From the NCBI RefSeq assembly GCF_014696435.1, contig NZ_JACJQG010000003.1, forward strand, positions 124,001 to 188,000: a stretch of DNA of 64,000 nt, written 5' to 3'. Made by a program: the position numbers and the translations under genes. This document shows, in pieces, positions 54,223 to 62,964 of this stretch (the stretch's first letter is position 1; the number at the start of each line of letters is the position of its first letter). The stretch is from Calothrix anomala FACHB-343 (lineage in GTDB: Bacteria; Cyanobacteriota; Cyanobacteriia; Cyanobacteriales; Nostocaceae). The notes under the pieces are model-generated. The model was not told the DNA's origin, ran no database searches, and saw nothing but the letters and a program-made list of their open reading frames with translations.

Positions 54223-54642
54223 ATGGCTATTTTACGCTACAACCCATTTGCTGAAATCGCTACAGTGCAAAGTCAAATTGATAAAATCTTTGAAGATTTA
54301 CAAGCACAAACATTTAAGACTCCAGCAGCCGAATTGACGGAAACTGACGATGCCTTGTATCTCAGACTCGAACTACCTGGAGTAGCAGCAAAAGATGTAG
54401 ATATTGAAGTAACTGAAAATGCTGTTAAAGTAGTAGCAGAAAGAAAACTTGAAAATCAAGAGCGGACTCGTTCTGAATTTTATTACGGTAAATTCCAGCG
54501 TGTAATTCCCCTCAAAGCGAGAATTCAAAATACCAATGTTACCGCAGATTATCAAGATGGTATTTTGACTTTGACATTACCCAAATCTGAGCAAGAAAAG
54601 AACAAAGTTGTCAAAGTTAATCTAGAACAACCGACTGCTTAG
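54223..54642 (+). CDS. Small heat-shock protein, Hsp20/alpha-crystallin family
   Basis: 139 residues, close to the ~16-17 kDa cyanobacterial HspA. The alpha-crystallin domain (about 33-130) shows AELTETDDALYLRLELPGVA, AKDVDIEVTENAVKVVAERK and the C-terminal DGILTLTLPK. A short N-terminal arm (ILRYNPFAEIATVQSQIDKI) and a short tail complete it. It acts as an ATP-independent holdase and protects membranes and phycobilisomes under heat stress in model species. It is a single gene. Confidence 0.92.
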   Translation: MAILRYNPFAEIATVQSQIDKIFEDLQAQTFKTPAAELTETDDALYLRLELPGVAAKDVDIEVTENAVKVVAERKLENQERTRSEFYYGKFQRVIPLKARIQNTNVTADYQDGILTLTLPKSEQEKNKVVKVNLEQPTA

Positions 54643-54953
54643 TTTGAAGCTTTTTCCTCCAATGGTTGATTGAGATAACTTAGAGCTTGGTAATAATATC
54701 ACCAAGCTCTTTTATTTTGTATGACCGAAGAGGCGGAGGGGCAGGGGGACAAATGACCATTGACCATTGACAACTGACTGGAAAAGGCGGGGGGAACAAG
54801 CCCTTTCCCCTGGGTGAAGCGGAGCAGAACATGGGTACCAGCCCAGTTCATAAAGAGCGCTTATATGGGGCGGAGTCCAAGCTCCGCCCCGGTCTTCCCC
54901 CTTGCCCCCTGCCCCCTGCCCCCTGCCCCTTTTCCTCTTCTTGACCACCCAAT
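54643..54953. other. Intergenic, repeats
   Basis: Contains a possible hsp20 terminator (AGCTTGGTAATAATATCACC then AAGCTCTTTTATTTT, 54683-54717), TTGACCA heptamers (54753-54770), a GC-rich palindrome GGGGCGGAG...CTCCGCCCC (54868-54889) and CCCCCTG heptamers (54899-54930). Confidence 0.5.
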
Positions 54954-55628
54954 TTAATTGCTTGTGGTTTCTAGCCGTTGTAGGGAAATTCTGGCGGCTT
55001 CGGCAACGTGGGGATGGCTATCTTTTTCGAGGTATTTTAAGGCGGAGAGACTCTTGGGTGTGGGCAGATTACCTAAGGCTTCGGCAAGGCGTTGCCTTAC
55101 TAGCCAATCTTCGGCTTGGGCAAAGCGCAGAATGAGATCTACGGATTCGATGTCTTTAATTTCTCCTAAAGCTGCGATCGCAGCTTGTTGGATGATCACT
55201 TCTTTACTATCTAGCGCTTCAATTAAAATCGCATGGGCGCGGGGATCTTGAATATTGCCTAGAGAAACTGCTGCACTAAAGCGGACTAGCCAATCAGTAT
55301 TTTCATAAAACGCCCGTGATAGCACTTCAAAGGCTCTCGGATCGCCTAAATATCCTAAAGCTCCAGCAGCATCGGCTCTGATGCCATAATCTGGGTCAGT
55401 TTCTAGAATTTTGACTAAAAGCGGGTAACTTTCTGGTGTTTGTTTCACGCCCAAGGCGAAAATAGCCATTGAACGCAGTTGCAGAGAGTCGTCATTCAAC
55501 ACCTTTTTAATTAAAGGTACGGCATCTTCAGAAGGAACATCGCGGAGATTAGCCAAAGCCACCATGCGATCGCGTAAATTTGCACTTTCTAACTGAGCAG
55601 AAATTTCTTCTAAGGTTAAAGCTGCCAT
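54954..55628 (-). CDS. HEAT-repeat protein, NblB/CpcE-like
   Basis: 224 residues from the ATG at 55628 (MAALTLEEISAQLESANLRD). About six HEAT/PBS-lyase repeats: VPLIKKVLNDDSLQLRSMAI, LLVKILETDPDYGIRADAAG, WLVRFSAAVSLGNIQDPRAH and so on. This size and repeat type match NblB-like and bilin-lyase-like HEAT proteins of cyanobacteria, which handle phycobilins or help degrade phycobilisomes. HEAT proteins are also generic scaffolds, so the role is tentative. A second one of similar length lies at 61855. Confidence 0.72.
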   Translation of the reverse strand: MAALTLEEISAQLESANLRDRMVALANLRDVPSEDAVPLIKKVLNDDSLQLRSMAIFALGVKQTPESYPLLVKILETDPDYGIRADAAGALGYLGDPRAFEVLSRAFYENTDWLVRFSAAVSLGNIQDPRAHAILIEALDSKEVIIQQAAIAALGEIKDIESVDLILRFAQAEDWLVRQRLAEALGNLPTPKSLSALKYLEKDSHPHVAEAARISLQRLETTSN

Positions 55629-55718
55629 TTTTATCACTTTCTTTACTTATCTTTACTTTATAAAATTTTTTCTCATAAAGAGAACCTCATTCTAGGGCGG
55701 TTAACCAGATAAGGTTTA

Positions 55719-55750
55719 GTAGGGCATGGGGCATTGGGCATTGGGCATTC
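55719..55750. repeat. Heptamer STRR (GGGCATT)n
   Basis: About four copies of GGGCATT, followed by CTTGTCC/CTTGTCT heptamers (55758-55795). Confidence 0.8.
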
Positions 55751-55898
55751 TTCCCCCTTGTCTCCCTTGTCCTCCTTGTCCCCCTTGTCCCCTAGCTCCT
55801 CAACTACTACCCACCTAATACCCAATGTCTTACTTGTTGCCGATGACAACTAGAACTGAAAATTGATGCAATAAGTCTAGTTTTGACCAGCAGTACTC

Positions 55899-57035
55899 AT
55901 GACAAACCGCGTTTTGATTCTTGGAGGTAGGGGAAGGATTGGTAGCAGTGTTGCTCAGGATCTAGCCACCCACACTCAGGCAGAAATCACAATTACTGGA
56001 CGTTCCCCTGTGGCTGAGGGGGATTATGCTAAGTGGCTAAGTAGCAAAAATAACTGGAATTTAGGCACAAATGTACAGTTTTTATTGTTGGACTTGGCGG
56101 AAGTTGATAAGCTGCGAGAAGCGATCGCTAATTCCGATTTAATCATTCACTGTGCCGGGCCTTTTCACTACCGCGATACGAATGTTCTCCAAATTTGTAT
56201 TGAACAAGGCGTTAACTATTTAGATGTTAGCGATCACCGTTCTTATACGAGTAAGGCTTTAGAGTATAACGAAAAGGCTGTGGCTGCTAATGTCACAGCA
56301 ATTATTAATACGGGGATTTTTCCGGGTATTTCTAACAGCATGGTGCGGCAATGTGTTGAGCAATTCGACAAACCAGAAAAAATCCATCTTAGTTATTTAG
56401 TTTCTGGTTCTGGTGGTGCTGGCATTACAGTTATGCGCACAACTTTTTTAGGATTACAACATAGTTTTGAAGCTTGGATAAATGGTAATTGGCAATTAGT
56501 AAAACCCTACAGTGACCGAGAAATTATTAATTTTCCCGCTCCCTATGGACGTAGTGGAGTTTATTGGTTTGATATGCCAGAAACTTTCACAATGCCTCAT
56601 TCTTTTCCTTCAGTGAAAACTGTAATTACAAAATTTGGTTCAATACCCGATTTTTATAATCACCTAACTTGGATAGCTGCCCATATCTTTCCTAAATGGT
56701 TAATGCAACGTCGCAGCACGATTGAATTTCTATCTCATGTCAGTCATTTTATGACGGATGTTACTAATCCTTTTACGGGAATTGGGGTAGCAGTACGCGC
56801 AGAAGTTACCGGAATGAAAGATGGTAAAACAGGTATTTATTGTGCAAATTTAGTTTATGCAAATACCGCGTTAGCTTCTGGTTGTGGTACAGGTAGCATT
56901 GCGCAATTACTACTCGAAGGTAAACTGCAAAAACCTGGCGTTTTACCTGTAGAAGAGGCATTAACGACAGATTTATTTATACAAACAATGGCAAGCAGAG
57001 GCATTGAAATTAATCATAATTGGCTAGAAAATTAG
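55899..57035 (+). CDS. Saccharopine dehydrogenase-like NADP-binding protein
   Basis: 378 residues. The N-terminus is a Rossmann fold (RVLILGGRGRIGSSVAQDLA), with LIIHCAGPFHYRDTNVLQIC and VNYLDVSDHRSY as in Sacchrp_dh_NADP proteins. The C-terminal half (GISNSMVRQCVEQF, LVSGSGGAGITVMRTTFLG) fits saccharopine-dehydrogenase-like or trans-acting enoyl-reductase-like oxidoreductases. The substrate cannot be deduced; cyanobacteria do not generally use the saccharopine pathway. Probably cytoplasmic. Single gene. Confidence 0.78.
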   Translation: MTNRVLILGGRGRIGSSVAQDLATHTQAEITITGRSPVAEGDYAKWLSSKNNWNLGTNVQFLLLDLAEVDKLREAIANSDLIIHCAGPFHYRDTNVLQICIEQGVNYLDVSDHRSYTSKALEYNEKAVAANVTAIINTGIFPGISNSMVRQCVEQFDKPEKIHLSYLVSGSGGAGITVMRTTFLGLQHSFEAWINGNWQLVKPYSDREIINFPAPYGRSGVYWFDMPETFTMPHSFPSVKTVITKFGSIPDFYNHLTWIAAHIFPKWLMQRRSTIEFLSHVSHFMTDVTNPFTGIGVAVRAEVTGMKDGKTGIYCANLVYANTALASGCGTGSIAQLLLEGKLQKPGVLPVEEALTTDLFIQTMASRGIEINHNWLEN

Positions 57036-57718
57036 AATAAATCTTTCTAAGGGGGATTTAGGGGGATCTGAAAGGTTTTGCTACCCGCGACAGAACTTTT
57101 AAAACATCCTCTAAGGTTTGATGGTGAAGACTTAGGGAATTACAAAAAATCAATTATCCCAAATTGTAGGGGCGGGGAAACCCCGCCCCTACGAGGATTT
57201 GCTGGCGAATTAGGGGTAAGACTCCTCGCTTATCCCGCAATCCCGCCGTCACCCTCAAGGGTGCGGCTAATTGAACAAAGCCCACGCAGGTGGGCTTTGT
57301 AGCGTGAGCCCCAGGCTTTGAGCCTGCGGGCGATATATCGGGTAAGCGAGAGAACAATGTAGATCGCTATTGAGAAATCATACTCACCATTCGCCAAGGG
57401 TGTCTGAAAGTTGCATAACCTCACCCTGCTTAGAGCTATGTAAGAGTAAGCCATCAAATAACGGGGGTATTGTGGTTAATATATGCCAAAACTTAGCCAA
57501 ATTCATCAAATCTTTAGCATTTTTACCCAGCTAAAAAGCATAACTTAATTACTGACAGATGTTTTAAGTCAATAGACCACGCAGTAGGGGCACGGCATCA
57601 GCCAGATTATGATATGTACCAGAAAATTGTCGGTGCCGTGCCCCTACGAAAGGCTCTGTGGTTCAATTATCACCGAAACTGCTGTAATCCTCATCCAGCC
57701 ATAACTTCATCCTTTAAT
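57036..57718. other. Intergenic, palindromic repeats
   Basis: Holds GTAGGGGCGGGG-aaa-CCCCGCCCCTAC-type palindrome (57168-57193; related to the ends of the 34634 element), then GCCCACGCAGGTGGGC (57281-57296) and CAGGCTTTGAGCCTG (57312-57326). A pair GTAGGGGCACGGCA (57585-57598) and TGCCGTGCCCCTAC (57632-57645) flanks the start of a frame upstream of the CHAT gene. No gene seen. Confidence 0.55.
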
Positions 57719-60169
57719 ATGCGTTTTCACAAAATTGCTCTAAGTTTCCTCGCCCTAGTTATTGCCACAGCTTCCACACCGATAAATTTCAACCTTTCAG
57801 GAACGCCGGGAGAATTACGAGTACTGGCGCAAACACCACAAGCTAGGAAAGCCGAAGCTGATAGACTGTTTAAGCAAGGTATTCAGCAGTTTGATACCAG
57901 TCAATTTGAAGCAGCATTGCAATCTTGGCAACAAGCACTGATTATTTACCGAGAAATCAAAGACCGTAAAGGCGAGAGTTGGATACTTGGTAGTTTCGGT
58001 CTTGCTTACTATGCAATGGGAGACTACCCAAAAGCCATTGATTACTATCAGCAGAGTTTAGCGATCAGTCGTGAAATTAAAGACAGATTAAGCGAGGGAA
58101 CGGCGCTGGGTAATCTCGGTCTTGCTTACTATGCATTGGGAGACTACAATAAAACCATTGAGTATCACCAGCAACATTTAGCGATCGCCCGTGAAACTAA
58201 ACATAGATTAGGCGAGGGAAACGCCCTGGGTAACCTCGGTATTGCCTACCTTAACTTGGGAGACTACCCAAAAGCGATTGAGTACTTCCAACAGAAATTA
58301 GCGATCACCCATGAAATTAAAGATCGCAGGGGCGAAGGTGGGGCGCTGGGTAATCTCGGTCTTGCCTACTTTGAGTTGGGAGACTACCCAAAAGCGATTG
58401 AGTACCACCAGCAGAGTTTAGCAATTCTCCGCGAAATTAAAGACAGATTAGACGAGGGAATCGCCCTGGGTAATCTCGGTCTTGCCTACTATGCATTGGC
58501 AGACTACCCAAAAGCCATTGAGTACCTCCAGCAGAGTTTAGCGATCGCCAAAGAAATTAAAGATAGACTAGGCGAGGGAACGGCGCTGGGTAATCTCGGT
58601 CTTGCTTACCATGCATTGGCAGACTACCCAAAAGCGATTGAGTACCACCAGCAGAGATTAGCGATCGCCAAAGAAATTAAAGATAGATTAGGCGAGGGAA
58701 TCTCTTTAAACAATCTAGGACTTGCTTTCTACAAACAAGGTAATCTTCCCATAGCAGAGAAAACCTTGTATGAGGGAATTAATGTGTTGGAATCTCTGCG
58801 AGATAAAAAGTTAGCTGATACCAATAAAGTCTTATTTTTTGACACCCAAAGCCGCACCTATAGAATTTTACAACAAGTCCTCATCGCCCAAAATAAAACT
58901 GATGCTGCTTTAGAAATAGCCGAACGTGGTCGTGCTAGGGCGTTTGTTGAGTTGTTAGCATCTCGTGTATCTACTAATAATAAACAGGGGGATAAATCAC
59001 CGCTAGCACCGACAATTGCCCAGATTAAACAAATCGCCAAACAGCAAAATGCTACTCTCGTGCAATATTCTATTATTTATGATGATTTCAAAGTAGCTGG
59101 TAAACAACAAGCTAAAGAATCAGACCTCTATATCTGGGTTATTAAACCGAATGGGGAAGTCACATTCCGCAAAGCTGACCTCAAACCCCTGTGGCAAAAA
59201 GATAATACAACTTTAGAAGAATTAGTTTTTAACACCCGTGATTCTTTGGGTGTAGTTGATGACGACAGGAGTATTTTTGAATCACAATTCAATAACCCTA
59301 ATAATGAAAAAGCCCAACGAGAAAACTTACAAAAACTCCATCAACTATTAATTAAACCCATAGCTGACTTATTACCAACCAACCCCAATCAACCTGTAAC
59401 TTTTGTTCCGCAAAGTAGTTTATTTCTTGTTCCTTTTCCTGCACTGATGGATGAACAAGGTAAACCAATAATTGAAAAACACACTATTCTTACCGCCCCA
59501 GCAATTCAGGTGTTAGACTTTACGCATCAATTAGGCGCAGGGAGACAGACTAATTATAATAACGCCTTGATTGTCGGTAATCCTACCATGCCTTTTGTGT
59601 CTACAAAACCAGGCAAACCTGCAACAAAGTTAAAGCCACTCCCAGGGGCGGAACTAGAAGCAAAAACAATTGCTCAGATGTTAAAAACTCAGCCGATTTT
59701 GGGTAAAGAGGCGACGAAAGCAAATATATTGCAACGCTTATCTTTATTCGATGTAATTCACCTAGCTACTCACGGTTGGGCGGATGATAACCGGGGTTTG
59801 GGTAGCTGGATTGCTTTTGCACCATCGGGTAAAGATGATGGGTTACTCAAGGCTGAGGAAATTTTAGATTTAAAATTAAAAGCGCAATTAGTGGTTTTAA
59901 GTGCTTGTGAAACGGGGAAAGGTAAACTTTCCGGTGATGGGGTGATTGGGTTGTCGCGTTCGTTGATTTCTGCGGGGGTTCCTAGCGTGTTGGTGTCGTT
60001 GTGGCAAGTACCGGATGCAGCGACACAATATTTAATGGTGGAGTTTTATAAAAGTTTGCAAACTCAGCCGGATAAGGCGTTGGCGTTGCGTCAGGCGATG
60101 TTGAAGACTAAGGAGAAGTTTCCAAACCCTGTGAATTGGGCGGCGTTTACATTGATTGGGGAAAGATAA
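57719..60169 (+). CDS. TPR-CHAT domain protein, second copy
   Basis: 816 residues from the ATG at 57719; the frame is open 35 codons further upstream, but that part crosses a palindromic repeat. Signal peptide IALSFLALVIATASTPINFN. Eight TPRs (about 45-390), seven of them near-identical 40-residue units (GNLGLAYYALGDYPKAIEYH, QQSLAIAKEIKDRLGEG), repeated in the DNA every 120 bp, which suggests recent expansion. The CHAT domain has His in VIHLATHGWADD and Cys in LVVLSACETGKG. It is a probable exported cysteine peptidase with unknown target, homologous over the CHAT half to the protein at 41189. Confidence 0.88.
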   Translation: MRFHKIALSFLALVIATASTPINFNLSGTPGELRVLAQTPQARKAEADRLFKQGIQQFDTSQFEAALQSWQQALIIYREIKDRKGESWILGSFGLAYYAMGDYPKAIDYYQQSLAISREIKDRLSEGTALGNLGLAYYALGDYNKTIEYHQQHLAIARETKHRLGEGNALGNLGIAYLNLGDYPKAIEYFQQKLAITHEIKDRRGEGGALGNLGLAYFELGDYPKAIEYHQQSLAILREIKDRLDEGIALGNLGLAYYALADYPKAIEYLQQSLAIAKEIKDRLGEGTALGNLGLAYHALADYPKAIEYHQQRLAIAKEIKDRLGEGISLNNLGLAFYKQGNLPIAEKTLYEGINVLESLRDKKLADTNKVLFFDTQSRTYRILQQVLIAQNKTDAALEIAERGRARAFVELLASRVSTNNKQGDKSPLAPTIAQIKQIAKQQNATLVQYSIIYDDFKVAGKQQAKESDLYIWVIKPNGEVTFRKADLKPLWQKDNTTLEELVFNTRDSLGVVDDDRSIFESQFNNPNNEKAQRENLQKLHQLLIKPIADLLPTNPNQPVTFVPQSSLFLVPFPALMDEQGKPIIEKHTILTAPAIQVLDFTHQLGAGRQTNYNNALIVGNPTMPFVSTKPGKPATKLKPLPGAELEAKTIAQMLKTQPILGKEATKANILQRLSLFDVIHLATHGWADDNRGLGSWIAFAPSGKDDGLLKAEEILDLKLKAQLVVLSACETGKGKLSGDGVIGLSRSLISAGVPSVLVSLWQVPDAATQYLMVEFYKSLQTQPDKALALRQAMLKTKEKFPNPVNWAAFTLIGER
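57937..58700 (+). repeat. 120-bp in-gene repeats encoding near-identical TPRs
   Basis: Six to seven units of about 120 bp, each with GGGTAATCTCGGTCTTGC, CATTGGGAGACTACCC and GAAATTAAAGA. DNA identity between units is high, so the array is young or kept uniform by conversion. Confidence 0.8.
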
Positions 60170-60262
60170 TTCGTCATTTGTCATTATTTAGGGAATCTCT
60201 AGTATCGATAGATTTTTTGTGAGGATACGGGGTTTTGCTGTGTCCTGACAATATATTCTAGA

Positions 60263-60284
60263 GGGCATGGCAGTGCCAGTGCCC
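60263..60284. repeat. Dispersed hairpin, GGGCATGG family, copy 5
   Basis: GGGCATGGCAGTGCCAGTGCCC, preceded by ATATATTCTAGA, 94 bp after the TPR-CHAT stop. Confidence 0.7.
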
Positions 60285-60394
60285 CTACAATCTGTTTTTT
60301 TTGCTGAAAATGTGCCAGCTTTATCATTTACACATATTGAGGACTGATTTTTAAATTTTGTGTAAACAAAAAAGGCGATCGCTTTCTCGTTTAT

Positions 60395-60646
60395 CTCAAT
60401 CAAATACTCATTTTTCTGTTTTAAGTAAGCAAAAAGCCATTTTACCTTCTCATTAAGCCTTAACGAGTTCTAATTATTGTGTTTTCCGCAAGTAAAATAC
60501 TATTTCACCTACTCAAAAAGCCATAACGCTTACTCGTTTCGGTAAATCGCGCACTCCTAAAGGTGTTTTCCGCAAGTGAAAAGCCATATTGGTTACTCAT
60601 TTTGGTGTTTTCCGCAAGTAAAAAGGTATATTACTGGCGCAAAAAT
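60395..60646. repeat. Degenerate 21-bp-phased array, about 12 units (array 4)
   Basis: Sub-repeats keep a 21-bp phase although the units have diverged. GTGTTTTCCGCAAGT occurs at 60479, 60563 and 60605 (84 and 42 bp apart). AAAAGCCAT occurs at 60432, 60516 and 60579 (84 and 63 bp apart). In register, TACTC or similar recurs mid-unit. All distances are multiples of 21. No open frame of note. Confidence 0.75.
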
Positions 60647-60854
60647 GGCAATGTATGACAAGAAGCAGGTGTGTAGCTAGGCTTTATTGTTTTTGGCGAT
60701 GCCGAAGGCGAGCTACGCCTACGCATTTTTTCTCAAAACAAATTGGGTAATTGAATATAGACACCTAAAAGGTAGTGATACCAATTCAAATACCTGAAAT
60801 AGGTGTAATATTCTCTTTCCTCCCCCTGCTCCCTGCTCCCTGCCCCCCTGCTTC

Positions 60855-61775
60855 TTACCCTCTTTCCTGCAAAAACGCCTCAAATGTCAATCTATCAGGT
60901 AACGAAGTTTGCGCGCCTGGTTTTGTTGCAGCTAAAGCACCCGCAGCTGCACCCCACATAACCGCCTGATGTAAAGATAATCCTTCATAAAGTGCGGCGG
61001 CTAAACCACCATTAAAAGCATCGCCCGCCGCAACCGTATCTACAACTTGAATGGGAAACACGGGTACAAAAAAACTTTCTTCAGCCGTGGCGCAGAAAAC
61101 ACCTTTTGCACCAAGTTTGACGATCGCACATTTCACACCCCGTTGTAATAAAATCGCCGCAGCTTGTTTTGCTGATTCTTCATTACTTACTGGAAACCCT
61201 ACCAATTGACCCGCTTCTACTTCATTGGGTGTAATGATATCTACTAGTGGATAAAGTTCATCTGGCACATGAGATTGCGCTGGTGCAGGATCGAGAATCA
61301 CTTTTACCCCTGCTTGATGGGCTGCTTTCGCCGCCGCTACCACAGCTGCAATGGGAATTTCAAATTGTAAAAGTAAGGCGGTGCTATTTGGTAATAAATC
61401 AGATAATCGTTCTACATCTTCGTGATTTACACGCCCATTGGCACCAGGAACAATAATAATTTGATTTTCACCTTTGTCATCAACAGCAATCAGCGCCACT
61501 CCCGAACTGACATTATCGTCAATAGAAACATTGCTAGTATCTACACCAGAATTTTCCAAATTGTAGAGTAATTCTGACGCAAAACTGTCTGTACCTACGC
61601 GCCCTACCATATAAGTAGGAACTTGTAAACGTGCCAATGCAACGGCTTGATTTGCGCCTTTACCTCCGGGAACTTGCACAAAGTTATGTCCTAATAATGT
61701 TTCTCCCGCCATTGGTAATTGGGGAACTGTGGCGACTAAATCTATATTAATGCTGCCAAAAACAATAATACTCAT
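60855..61775 (-). CDS. rbsK: Ribokinase
   Basis: 306 residues, PfkB-family sugar kinase. It starts MSIIVFGSINIDLVATVPQL, has the first PfkB signature in VQVPGGKGANQAVALARL and the second in VDTVAAGDAFNGGLAAAL with the catalytic Asp; LILDPAPAQ-like (VILDPAPAQSHVPDELY) and TPNEVEAGQLVG blocks are typical of RbsK. It phosphorylates D-ribose at O5 for entry into the pentose-phosphate pathway or nucleotide salvage. No ribose transporter gene is adjacent. Confidence 0.9.
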   Translation of the reverse strand: MSIIVFGSINIDLVATVPQLPMAGETLLGHNFVQVPGGKGANQAVALARLQVPTYMVGRVGTDSFASELLYNLENSGVDTSNVSIDDNVSSGVALIAVDDKGENQIIIVPGANGRVNHEDVERLSDLLPNSTALLLQFEIPIAAVVAAAKAAHQAGVKVILDPAPAQSHVPDELYPLVDIITPNEVEAGQLVGFPVSNEESAKQAAAILLQRGVKCAIVKLGAKGVFCATAEESFFVPVFPIQVVDTVAAGDAFNGGLAAALYEGLSLHQAVMWGAAAGALAATKPGAQTSLPDRLTFEAFLQERG

Positions 61776-61808
61776 GATAAGTAATTCGGCGTAATTAAAT
61801 ATAACTAG

Positions 61809-61828
61809 AGACGCGATTCATCGCGTCT
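61809..61828. repeat. Dispersed hairpin, AGACGCG family, copy 5
   Basis: AGACGCGATTCATCGCGTCT followed by GTACAAGATGTC, between the HEAT gene end and rbsK start. Confidence 0.8.
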
Positions 61829-61854
61829 GTACAAGATGTCTTCCCTTGTTCCCT

Positions 61855-62514
61855 TCAAGAAATTAAAGTTTCCATTGCCGCGCCGACTACGCGATGATCG
61901 GTATCTTGTCTGAGTTCTGCAAGAGCTGATTTGGCTTCAGGGTTATTAAAGTGCTTGAGGGCATAAGCAACTCGCACTCGGATATATTCAGATGCAGAAT
62001 TTTTCAGAATTAGAAGTTGAGATAAAGCGGCTGCAGACTGGCGGGAATTTGCTAACCACCCCAAAGCATCAACAGATGCTTCCTGAACTGCTGCATCGTC
62101 GCCGTCTAAGCCCAAAAGACAAACTTCTAGAACTTCTTCCGGGCAATCCATTTCTACTAAGGCTGCTAAAATACTACGACGTACTAACCAGTGATCGTCT
62201 CGCAAAAATGTTTGCACCAAATGAGAGGCAGAAACTTTGCCAAATAAGGATAGGGAATTACAGGCTTCGGCGCGGACGTTGGGCGTGTTATCAAATTTGA
62301 TCATTTGTAACAGGGCGGCAAAGGATTCTGAGGTTTTTTGCTTACCTAATTCCCTAGCTACAAAGGTGCGTACCAAAAATTCTGGATCTTGAATGTGGCG
62401 GCTAAGTAAAGGAACAGCGACATCAGCCGGATAATCTTGCAGGGCGGAAATTGCCTTCAGGCGATATTGAAAATCTGGGTTTTGCAGATCGGTTTCGATT
62501 TGACTGAGATCCAT
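61855..62514 (-). CDS. HEAT-repeat protein
   Basis: 219 residues from the ATG at 62514 (MDLSQIETDLQNPDFQYRLK); upstream in-frame codons are less likely. Six HEAT-like repeats: AVPLLSRHIQDPEFLVRTFV, LLQMIKFDNTPNVRAEACNS, HWLVRRSILAALVEMDCPEE and so on. It resembles the HEAT protein at 54954 in size and repeat type but not closely in sequence. Phycobilin handling or scaffolding is possible; nothing in the sequence decides. It starts a possible minus-strand run after the 78-residue gene at 62548 (33 bp gap). Confidence 0.72.
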   Translation of the reverse strand: MDLSQIETDLQNPDFQYRLKAISALQDYPADVAVPLLSRHIQDPEFLVRTFVARELGKQKTSESFAALLQMIKFDNTPNVRAEACNSLSLFGKVSASHLVQTFLRDDHWLVRRSILAALVEMDCPEEVLEVCLLGLDGDDAAVQEASVDALGWLANSRQSAAALSQLLILKNSASEYIRVRVAYALKHFNNPEAKSALAELRQDTDHRVVGAAMETLIS

Positions 62515-62547
62515 AAAATTGATGATAATTTGCACTCTTAAATTAAG

Positions 62548-62784
62548 TTACAGCTCTTCAGGAATGGGAAAGCGTTCTCCTTTGAGGTAAGCATTAAAGT
62601 GCTGCTTAAAGTACAGTGTACTGGTCATATTTGCTTCGTCACTGCGATCGGGTGTAAATTCATAGATGGGCACTTGTTCGCGAATTAGTTTAATCAAGTT
62701 GGGATGGAGTTGTTCAAAGAATTCTACCCTAGTTGTTGTCGTCTCAAATCTTAAGCGTGCTGGATGACCGTAGCCTAGTTTCAT
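62548..62784 (-). CDS. Small protein of unknown function, possibly truncated
   Basis: 78 residues (MKLGYGHPARLRFETTTTRV, EFFEQLHPNLIKLIREQVPI, YEFTPDRSDEANMTSTLYFK). The frame stays open 22 codons further upstream (SWVARLLFSATATWARDCPW, LPW) with no start codon, and that stretch looks protein-like, so the N-terminus may be lost or start at a non-standard codon. No recognised domain. It lies 33 bp upstream of the HEAT gene and is likely co-transcribed with it. Confidence 0.55.
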   Translation of the reverse strand: MKLGYGHPARLRFETTTTRVEFFEQLHPNLIKLIREQVPIYEFTPDRSDEANMTSTLYFKQHFNAYLKGERFPIPEEL

Positions 62785-62964
62785 CCAGGGTAACCAGGGA
62801 CAGTCTCGCGCCCAAGTTGCAGTAGCACTGAATAGTAGTCTGGCAACCCAACTTTAAGGGGTAAAGAAACGAACCACGAAGACGCGAAGCACTCAAAGAA
62901 AGAGGAAAAGAAAGAACTAGAAAATTTGATGCACCCAGCAAAGTTAACTTGTCAGAGTACTAGG

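Noticed and set aside
57614-57718. Earlier start for the second TPR-CHAT protein
   Set aside because: The extra 35 codons cross a palindromic repeat and would bury the signal peptide.
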